Positions 1 to 6,888 of a stretch of DNA of 10,785 bases are shown piece after piece. The translations under genes and the position numbers were made by a program. The notes beneath the pieces were generated by a model. It saw nothing but the letters and a program-made list of their open reading frames with translations. It was not told the DNA's origin and ran no database searches. The DNA comes from Beroe ovata (Eukaryota > Ctenophora > Nuda > Beroida > Beroidae). The stretch lies in NCBI GenBank assembly GCA_946803715.1, contig CAMPET010000353.1:1-10785 (forward strand), read 5' to 3'. Numbering within the stretch: the stretch's first letter is position 1; each line of letters begins with the position of its first letter.

Positions 1-1102
1 TCGAGCACAATTACCCCGTGATGAAGGTGTGCCACTCCAAAGAACATGGGCTGGAAGAAGATAGTCCCGTGCCAGCCTAGAGAGTGGAACAGAACCGCAC
101 TCAGACAACCCCTGAAAACTAGCGAGGAGATTCACGTTACTAATAAAACACCTTTGATCAGGGAATGTGTGGCTTAGTACCCGATTACCCACCGCTACCA
201 AAGTAAGGGCTGTTATGACCCCTTATCCGCCCGAATCGACAGAGAATGCCTAAGCGGAAGTTGGTTTATTTGGGGAGTGAACATTCCAGCAGGAAAGGCT
301 GCTGTTTTCTCTAATACCTATTTCCTCAGTAACTGGCGCTATGACAAGGTTCCTAAGCAGGAGAATATCGGTGTAGGAGTCGTAGTCAGAGAGAATACCC
401 TCTCCCGTACTGTAGTGCTGGAATAGAGGACCTGAAAATAGTGGAGTAGGTTTGCTGCATGGTGGTTTCTGCTCAGTATATTAAGATTTAGAAGTCACAC
501 AGGATTACAAGCTTTCCCTTCTGTGAGAGGAAACACTTAGTGCCAATAATAAGTGTCAATAAGTGTCACTCACTCACCCAGGAAGAGTATGAGAGTGAGG
601 GAGAGCGGGAGGAGGGCCGAGAGTGGGTCCCTGACCCCAATCCAGGATAGGACGTGATGATCTGGGTAAGGAGAGGGGGACCCCAGTAGAGGGAGAAGGA
701 GAGGGGAGAGGAGTGTGACCAGGACCGCACTGAACATCCTGAGGAGAGAGGGGTGAGGATTAAGAGTGAGGATTGAGGATTCGAGAGAGGGGTGGGGAGT
801 GGTGATTCACTGTTTCTTGATACGGGAGTCGTGAGGATGAAGAATGAGGAATCATTGTTACGATGTGAAATTGTGATTGAGGGAAATTTGAATGATAGGT
901 AAGGGACCAGGGGGCCATCGCATGTTTTTACTGAAAGAATGGGAGGAAAACAGGACGAGAACGTTTACCTCTGCTTGACACACGTGGGATGGTTCCTGTC
1001 GAAGGTCTGCGGCCAGATGTACATACTCATAACGAACACCAGGGCGATACCGAGTGCCGAACAAATTGCCGGAACCAACTCCACATCTAGATTGAGGAGC
1101 AT
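1..1102 (-). CDS. RCE1: CAAX prenyl protease 2 (RCE1), N-terminal part, 4 exons, runs off left edge
   Basis: RCE1 is the ER membrane endoprotease that removes the -AAX tripeptide from prenylated CAAX proteins such as Ras. Coding exons on the minus strand are 1102-969, 738-578, 431-318 and 118-15, all GT-AG and joining in phase (2, 1, 1). The last ends at a GTAATT donor at 14-13 or reads on past the edge. The ATG at 1102 is the first in frame after a stop. The deduced 171 residues begin with a membrane segment (about 9-30) and the family pattern MYIW...NHP..VKQR (27-45). A second hydrophobic stretch follows (46-64), then LILFLGPL (about 94-101). The catalytic glutamate motif APVTEEIVFR is at 130-139 and FFGVAHLHH at 162-170. 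Both match known RCE1 active-site motifs; the final His/Asn motif lies outside the window. The small Leu/Ser/Pro-rich exon 2 makes the plus strand there strongly purine-rich. Identification comes from recalled family similarity. Confidence 0.92.
181..236. repeat. Dispersed repeat, copy 1 (RCE1 intron 3)
   Basis: This is the partner of 6671-6720: CCGATTACCC, then CCAAAGTAAGGGC, then ACCCCTTATCCGC. The two copies lie about 6.5 kb apart, both in non-coding DNA and in the same orientation, which argues for an interspersed element over coincidence. Confidence 0.5.
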
Positions 1103-1104
1103 GG

Positions 1105-1130
1105 CTGTATTCGGGATGTGGGGATTAGTA
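1105..1130 (-). promoter_or_regulatory. Probable 3' splice acceptor just upstream of the RCE1 start codon
   Basis: Read on the minus strand, a TACTAAT branch-point-like heptamer (1130-1124) is followed by a C-rich stretch and ACAG, with the AG at 1106-1105. This leaves only two bases before the RCE1 ATG at 1102. The arrangement suggests that the mRNA leader is joined here, either by a 5'UTR intron whose first exon lies upstream or by a trans-spliced leader. No matching donor was identified. Confidence 0.4.
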
Positions 1131-1382
1131 TGCCCGGGCAAATGTAATATATCAAATCAGTTAGTTGCGGAATCTTGATACATTAGCAATCAACTCGTGA
1201 GATATGTTATCTTCACTTTAAAACCTAAGTAAATGGCACATTCGCAGTGAATTAATGCATCGAATCATCATCATATTTATACGCAGCATAATTATTTCAA
1301 AAACACAAAAGAAAGCAAAAGCAGATTCCAGAGTCCAGCTCTAAGCAAATCTATTCACATTTACACCCACGCACCCTTCCTT

Positions 1383-4300
1383 TCAAAACTGTTTCTTGAT
1401 CAGTTTTTCCAATTTCTTTATCCTACTAGAGTCCTGCTCCAGCGCACTGACAGCCTGTTCGGCATCCGTGATATTAGCCGCCTTCTTGAACAACTCAATC
1501 ATCTCCATTTGCTCAGCCCTTCTGAATCCCTTCATTTCCAGAACTTTCTGGAAATCAGAGATATCGCTATCCGCGAGGAGATTGATATAACTATCGACAA
1601 ACGCATGTTGAGATTCTGAGGGAGCCATTACCAGTTTCAGTACCATCTCCGCTTTTACCATGCCCTGACTTACACTCTTCGTGAAGCTGGGCGTTGGTTT
1701 GCGCGCCACAGCACTCCCTATCGAGGGGAGCTGGAGGAGGACAGTTTTTAGGGAGTGGGTGTCGAGGAGAAGTTGCTCCGCTCCCACTGTACTCACGGGT
1801 TTACACTTGTAAATCTGGTTCACATACCGCGGGATGAACCCGTTCACAAACTTGAGACAGTAGTTAGTGAAGTATTTCCGGGATGTGGCGAGGAGGTCTC
1901 GGACCAGGGGCACGGTGGAGGAGACATGGGACGTGATGGAGGAAGTGTACGCGCTCTGGTCACCCACGGAGTCCAGCGTGGACCAGTTTACCTTGAGCAT
2001 GGCACTGAGAGCAGGTTCACAGAGGTGGTCCAGCTGCGAGACGAGGTCTTGGAGACATTGGGATATGGTGTTAGAGAAGAGCTCCATTTCACCGGTCAGT
2101 GACACCTGCAGGAGAGAGAGAGTGGGTAAATTCGCAGGAGTGACACCTGCGAGCGAAAAGGATTAATCTGATTGGGTGAGAGAGTGTGACACCTGAATTT
2201 GGCGGGAGTGTGTGAGAGATAACTGAATTAAGCGGGAGGGGGAGGGAGTGGGGTGACTCTTATCCCATCATAATTCTCCAATCATAATTGTCCAATCATA
2301 ATTCTCCAATCATACCTTTTCCCTGTACGGCTCTTGTGTTTTTTCCTGTATCTTAGTCTCGAGCTGTTGTGTGGTTTCCAAACAGTATTCTGCAGTACAC
2401 AGGATTATACACGTCATCACGGTCTCTGGCATTGATACACGGTTGTTTTCTCGATCCTTCAGCAACGCAGAAATCCCTGTGTATTTGTCATGGTTGTCAT
2501 CGGACATGGGGAGGTTGCCATGGGGAGGCTGACAGGAGACTAATTAGATTTTTCCCAAATATCCTATTGATTCACCTTGAAAATGGCCTCAGATTCGATC
2601 TCAGCGGCAAAAATTGGGTAAGATTGGCATTCTTGCATCTCATAATTCTTCTATGTGGTTGTTATGGTTACCTGACGACTTGTTAGGGAGACTAGGGATG
2701 AGGAGGGTGTTGTGATAGTTAGCCAGGTGCTTCCTAAACACTTCCGTCAAGTCAACGAGTGCTTGTCCCTGTGGGGAATGGGAGACGTCATGAGGCAATG
2801 AGCTAATGGAGGTAGTGAAATTGAGGGAAATGGTGACTGGTGATCATTGAGAGGTTATACCTAGGTACTCTAACAATTTTCCAATAAATACCCAGAATAC
2901 AAAACATTAAGAAAAGTTGCCGCGAGATATGAAACATTTGTCATCCTTCCCCTATGATACCAATTCCATAATTTTAAGTTGAGTAGTAGTTATGGAGTAC
3001 GGAAATTACCAAAACCAATCGCACGCGCGTGGGTATTCTCTCTGTCACTTCCATTTCCACGAAATAGTTAACACACTCTTTACTACACGTTTCCATCTTC
3101 TCTTTTGTGCTGTCAGTAACTCTTTCTCTCCCACTCTCTCCCTTTTCGATTACACATGATCGGTACCGACTACCATTTCCCTCTCTACGGCAAGTACATC
3201 CTCCTTGTTTGGGCAGTTTTCACCATAGTCTTTGCCCTCATCACAAACTTGGTCGTGCTTATCGCATCACTGAAGTATCATGCCATCAAATTCGACAAGG
3301 CATCCGTTACCCTACTGGAGAACATAGCACTGGCAGACGTTGCACGTGTTCTACTGGTCCTGATACCGTTCCTTGTGGATCTTACACGTGACGATCAGCT
3401 GGCTCTCAACGATTTCTATGACAACAATCCAATAGGACACGTGATTTGCGTCATGGTTGCTCATCTAAACTTCTGGTTGCCGTGCGCGTCTGTGTTCATG
3501 TCGTGTGCACTGAACATGAGCAAGTTGTACTGTCTGCTTTACCCGTTGAGAGCTATAGCGAGATCCCGAAAAGCTGGTTTCTGCCTTGCAGCAATCTCCT
3601 ATCTCCCATACGTGGCCCGAATGATTGCCACAAAAATTGCTCACAATGAAGTGAACTACGAAACGTGGAAGAATGACTTCATGTGTCTGTACATCGGTAG
3701 TGAAGCAACATTCCTCGTTGACATGCTCATTGCGGTATTCATTGTCGCAATACCAGAACTTTTCCTCCTCCTCACCACCATCGGACTCATCTACTACGCT
3801 CAAAAGACTGCCCGAGGACTACAACGGCAGGGTATCGCCATCAACATCGGAGTAGCTCTCATCAACCTCATCGCATTCCTCCCATTCATTGTGTTTGTGA
3901 TTTGGCGGGTTTTATCCCATAGCAACGGATCCGCTTCCTACTTTAGACTCTATATCGTCTCGGCAAGTTTCAGTTTCATCACTATCGTGGCTAATCCCGT
4001 TATCTACTACTTCACAAGTGCTAGTTTCATGGATTTTATTCAGAGGAAGTGCAGCGTGTTTTATCTAGCGGTTTCCGGGATCTCAGAGCTACCGGGGAGA
4101 TCAGATCATATGAGGACAGAATCACGACAATCACTCGTATCGAGAAAACGATACTCAAGTAGATCATATTCTAGTAGACATGCTACACGCTCTGACCTAT
4201 ACCATCAATAAGATGGTAACCAATGGTAACGGCGGGCAACCATGGTAACGACTGGTATGTATATATGGAGAGTTGATCGGAGTAAGGGTCACGTGTCTGA

Positions 4301-6289
4301 CGGTTTGATTGGTTGCGATGCAAGTCAATCGCTGTCAGATGATGCGGAATATTTGGGACCCTTCCTTAATAAGAAGGCTATCAATCGGACAACGTAAACC
4401 TACAATAATGCCAGGATTCAGGATATGGCTAACAACTATAACGTCTGTTTGAATTCCAATATGTGCGTGTGTTTAGAGAGCATGGCACTACAGAACTACT
4501 GAGGTACTGTTGACTACAGTCTGTCAAGGACTGCTAATATGGATGCACTATATTTCTTTACTTTTGTGGCTTCAAGCGATAATTGCCCATATTATCTTAT
4601 ACTAACTGTCAAGAAATTTTGATCAATCAAACTGAATTTTTTGTTCATGTTTTAAAATGACATCTGCAAAGTTTGGGACCAAAGTTTAGGAGTGTCTACA
4701 GTGTTGTTTCATGACGATCGCTTTCAATTTAAGCGAAAAACAAAGATGTATCTCACTATTTGAATGAAAATGCACGACTATTAAAGAAGCCGTGTCTCAC
4801 TTACAAATCAATTACCTGCGACAGTTGGGAGCACTGCACAAGACACTTCTTGTAGAAGACAAACAGGTCGGAGCAGGAGGGGAGAAGAGGGGCGGGGTCG
4901 CCCACCTGATACACCGGCACACCCCCCTCTCTCAACTCCACCACAAACTTGTCAATCAGATCCGTCAGATTCACGTCCTGTGACTCTATATACACGTTGA
5001 GGTACTGTTCGAAACAGCTGGAAATTGCGTTGTAGAATGTGCAGGTTTCCCCTTCTTTCGCTCCTTCCTTCTCAACTCCCTTCTCCTCCCCAGCTTTCCC
5101 AGCTTCGTCTTCGGAATCAAATCTTTCCATGAGAAGCTTCTCGAACGCCTGTGTTTTCTGGACAGCAAATAACAGCAACTTCACATCTAGTTCTGTCAAC
5201 CTGTTCTTCATCTGCTTCTCCAGCATTTTTCGTGTTACTTTACAAAAATCGGTGGCGATTTTGCGCGGCATATCCCAATGACCGGGGAATATTCTCGCGC
5301 AATCCTCCTCATACTCGAGAAAACACCGCTTCAACCAGGCGTACCGGCGATCACACTTGTCCAGCCACGATACATCATCATAGTCACGGAACAAAGATTT
5401 ATACTCTGACAGCTGTCTGTCCACGAACCAATTCACAATGTCTTCCTTCACTCGAGGTTGTAGAGCGTCGACAACCAGACAAGCGTCAGCAAGGGACGGC
5501 TGACAATTCAACTTGCAATCGTAAAGTGAGTGAGCTTCCTCAAAATCTCCTCTTATCTGCGCGGCGAGATCTTTGAGAAGCTTGTCAAGTTTGTCCGAGA
5601 GGTCTTTGATCTGTGGAATCTCGTGATACGGGGCAAAGTGGCTCATCACATACATAACACCTTGGAGAAGCGGCGCCGCTTCATCATATCGCCTGTGTTT
5701 AGTCAAGGTGGCTAAGCTATCCACGCCACCTACTAACATATGCAGGTGGTTTAGCGTAGTGATGGATGTGGTTAGGTTGCGTTTAGCATGGTCCAGCTGC
5801 TTGATATCACTAGTTATCTCCTTAACCGTTGATTCGCTCTGTTCAGCTTTATCTCGTATCTCGGTTATTTTACTGAACAGAGTAGCGATGCTCTGTTTAG
5901 CGCTTTCCAACGCTTCTCTCCCCTCGTCGGCAGCCACTGTTTGCTCCTTTATCAGATGTCTGATGTCATTGTCTAACGTGCGTATCTTGGTGTTCATTCG
6001 TTGTACCTAGAGAAGAAGAGAGAGGGTGTCTGTAAAAATGGTTTGTCAAGTCGAAAATTGGGAAATTTTTAGTCATGCGCAGCTCCACTTATCAGCACCA
6101 ACTCACCACATCATCAATATTAGACAAGCTCTGCTCAGTTGGGAATATAGTGTTGATATAGTCTATAACCGAGAAATCCTTGGAGTGGAGTGGATCATTA
6201 GAAGGAAGAAGTTCGGCAATAGCAGCTTCCACATCCGGATCAAACTCCAGTGAAATATCGCTCTCTAACTGACTGATACATTGGTCCAT
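1383..6289 (-). CDS. VPS53: VPS53, subunit of GARP/EARP tethering complexes, complete, 5 exons
   Basis: VPS53 is a core subunit of GARP (with VPS51, VPS52, VPS54), which tethers endosome-derived vesicles at the trans-Golgi network, and of the related EARP complex. Coding exons on the minus strand are 6289-6107, 6006-4816, 2768-2672, 2476-2316 and 2105-1383. All introns are GT-AG and phases match, giving 784 residues, close to the animal family length. Landmarks: FPTEQSLSNIDDV (49-61), closely matching animal VPS53; a coiled-coil-prone N-terminal domain; DIKQLDHAKRNLTTSITTLN (128-147), near-identical to vertebrate VPS53; WLDKCDRRYAWLKR (275-288); LLPSCSDLFVFYKKCLVQCS (435-454); TAEYCLETTQQLE in exon 4. 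In exon 5, KCKPVSTVGAEQLLLDTHS and the terminal SSRIKKLEKLIKK also match. A Glu/Lys/Gly-rich insert (about 357-382) sits where the family has a variable loop. The second intron (4815-2769) holds a receptor gene on the other strand. An AG at 6292-6291, one base before the ATG, could be a leader splice acceptor. Confidence 0.96.
2099..2195 (-). repeat. CAGGTGTCAC in three copies at the VPS53 intron 4 acceptor
   Basis: The ten-base string CAGGTGTCAC (minus strand) occurs at 2108-2099, 2149-2140 and 2195-2186. The first copy spans the 3' splice site of the last VPS53 exon, with cleavage after CAG at 2106. The other two lie 41 and 87 bases upstream in the intron and also carry a CAG. They look like local duplications of the acceptor region. 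Splicing at the upstream copies would add 41 or 87 bases: the first breaks the frame, and the second keeps the length in frame only if no stop intervenes. Confidence 0.6.
2269..2314. repeat. 14-bp minisatellite, 3.3 copies, abutting the VPS53 exon 4 donor
   Basis: Three head-to-tail copies of CATAATTCTCCAAT (plus strand; the middle copy has G for C at one place) occupy 2269-2282, 2283-2296 and 2297-2310, with a partial fourth unit after them. On the minus strand, in the sense of VPS53, the array starts at the 5' splice site of intron 4 (GT at 2315-2314). The donor context GTATGATTGG runs straight into the repeat unit. Confidence 0.85.
2505..2528. repeat. Two-copy 14-bp direct repeat in VPS53 intron 3
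   Basis: CATGGGGAGG occurs at 2505-2514 and again at 2519-2528, a 14-base period, inside VPS53 intron 3 about 30 bases from the exon 4 acceptor at 2477. The segment between the copies reads GTTGCCATGG, which resembles one half of an RFX-type X-box; that resemblance may be chance. Confidence 0.6.
2769..3155. other. VPS53 intron 2 segment upstream of the nested GPCR; presumed GPCR promoter and leader
   Basis: No exon-like reading was found here on either strand. The segment is the 3' part of VPS53 intron 2 (minus strand) and also the 5' flank of the plus-strand receptor. About 40 bases before the receptor ATG are pyrimidine-rich on the plus strand (CTTTCTCTCCCACTCTCTCC, around 3121-3140). No clear TATA box was seen. 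Confidence 0.5.
3156..4211 (+). CDS. Class A (rhodopsin-like) G-protein-coupled receptor, intronless, nested in VPS53 intron 2
   Basis: This is a single-exon gene of 351 residues with seven hydrophobic segments, presumably a plasma-membrane receptor; ligand unknown. Class A marks: TM1 with TNLVVLIASL (Asn31, 1.50); TM2 with ENIALAD (Asp61, 2.50); Cys98 at the start of TM3 and Cys177 in the second extracellular loop, the usual disulphide pair; Pro200 in TM5; FLPF (Pro243) in TM6; NPVIYY (280-285) in TM7, followed by a helix-8-like stretch ending in Cys299. Oddities: DRY at the end of TM3 is replaced by SKL (122-124) before YPLR, TM4 lacks the usual Trp, and the N-terminus before TM1 is only about 12 residues. 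A sequon NGS at 257-259 falls in the third extracellular loop. The tail (about 315-351) is rich in Ser, Arg and Tyr, suiting phosphorylation and arrestin binding. The ATG directly precedes TM1. It is not assignable to a known receptor subfamily; a lineage-expanded orphan receptor is likely. Confidence 0.93.
   Translation: MIGTDYHFPLYGKYILLVWAVFTIVFALITNLVVLIASLKYHAIKFDKASVTLLENIALADVARVLLVLIPFLVDLTRDDQLALNDFYDNNPIGHVICVMVAHLNFWLPCASVFMSCALNMSKLYCLLYPLRAIARSRKAGFCLAAISYLPYVARMIATKIAHNEVNYETWKNDFMCLYIGSEATFLVDMLIAVFIVAIPELFLLLTTIGLIYYAQKTARGLQRQGIAINIGVALINLIAFLPFIVFVIWRVLSHSNGSASYFRLYIVSASFSFITIVANPVIYYFTSASFMDFIQRKCSVFYLAVSGISELPGRSDHMRTESRQSLVSRKRYSSRSYSSRHATRSDLYHQ
4213..4249 (+). repeat. 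Three ATGGTAAC copies after the GPCR stop codon; X-box-like palindrome
   Basis: ATGGTAAC lies at 4213-4220, 4223-4230 and 4242-4249. The last is part of GCAACCATGGTAAC (4236-4249), which differs at one consensus position from the RFX X-box pattern GTNRCC-AT-RGYAAC. Whether it binds RFX proteins cannot be told from the sequence. Confidence 0.45.
4296..4339. other. Imperfect inverted repeat (hairpin) in GPCR 3' flank
   Basis: TCTGAC (4296-4301) pairs with GTCAGA (4334-4339), and GATTG (4307-4311) pairs with CAATC (4326-4330) across an internal bulge and a 14-base loop. It could fold in the receptor 3'UTR if the transcript extends this far. There is no T-run after it. Confidence 0.4.
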
Positions 6290-6888
6290 GCTATGGGGAA
6301 TAGTCGGTGTTAATGAAAACCTTAACCTAGCTTCGGCTAGCTGTTATAGTAGGACGTGTGTTAAATACAAGTCCACGAATCGAGTAAAATATACGCGCGT
6401 GCAGCAAATGCTTGAGCTATAGGAAAGTTCTACTGCGCGCGACGCAAACCGATCTTAAATTGAGGACGGGCCCATTCCTACTGATGTATGGTAGTGATTA
6501 GCATAGAAATTAGAAATGGTAGGTGGGTGTTGTAGAGTGCGAAATCTTGACTATTGGATTTGGAGTGAGCATTTGAGGATGGATCCAAAACGCATAGACC
6601 AATTGACTTGAAATTTCGACCGTTGCTAGAGGACCATGAGGAACTCGGATTGCCAAAATTTCATGTAAATCCGATAATCCGTGCCAAAGTTAAGGGCCGA
6701 CATAACCCCTTATCTGCGAATTGTAGAAATATTAAGATGTATAATAGATGGAGTATAGAAAATCGGAGAAGGCGCATAGATTTTGTCTGAGAGAATATGG
6801 ACGGAAAATAATGAAACAACCATAACGAACTCCAATAAACGGTGTGAATAATAAATTACAACCTAGGAAACATCATCTTCATCAGTCA
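6290..6888. other. Intergenic region between ECSIT stop and VPS53 start
   Basis: This is presumably the VPS53 promoter and the ECSIT 3' end. No exon with homology or phase-consistent splice sites was found. A 60-codon plus-strand open frame at 6608-6790 has no recognisable motif and is probably chance. The segment holds one copy of a short dispersed repeat (6671-6720). AATAAA appears only on the plus strand (around 6834 and 6848), the wrong strand for ECSIT. Confidence 0.5.
6671..6720. repeat. Dispersed repeat, copy 2
   Basis: The stretch CCGATAATCC...GCCAAAGTTAAGGGCCG...ACCCCTTATCTGC aligns in the same orientation with 181-236 inside RCE1 intron 3. It shares CCGAT, CCAAAG, TAAGGGC and ACCCCTTAT in order, with small gaps. 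The core has a short inverted repeat (TAAGGG / CCCCTTA). It may be part of a degraded transposon family; no terminal repeats or target-site duplications were seen. Confidence 0.5.

Larger units (their letters stand above)
4212..4815. other. GPCR 3' flank within VPS53 intron 2
   Basis: This non-coding stretch lies between the receptor stop codon and the VPS53 exon 2 donor (GTAATT, minus strand, starting 4815). It contains three ATGGTAAC copies right after the stop, an imperfect hairpin at 4296-4339, and an ATTAAA hexamer at 4780-4785 followed by a GT-rich stretch. The hexamer could be a variant poly(A) signal for the receptor; no AATAAA was seen on the plus strand. Nothing protein-like was found. 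Confidence 0.45.

Noticed and set aside
858-1178. Open frames on both strands around RCE1 exon 1
   Set aside because: The minus-strand one reads RCE1 exon 1 out of frame and into its intron; the plus-strand one is its antisense.
1755-2166. Two overlapping plus-strand open frames of 115 and 99 codons
   Set aside because: They lie opposite VPS53 exon 5, which has clear family similarity; their products have no recognisable motif.
2269-2314. Possible CRISPR-like spaced repeats
   Set aside because: The 14-base units are contiguous with no unique spacers, in a eukaryotic intron.
3446-3855. Open frames in other frames and on the minus strand inside the receptor
   Set aside because: Out-of-frame shadows of the receptor coding sequence, with no splice-site or similarity support.
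5039-6010. Several plus-strand open frames of 61-141 codons
   Set aside because: They are shadows of VPS53 exon 2 on the minus strand.
6485-6505. tRNA A-box-like TGGTAGTGATTAGCATAG
   Set aside because: No B box (GTTCRA) or acceptor-stem pairing nearby.
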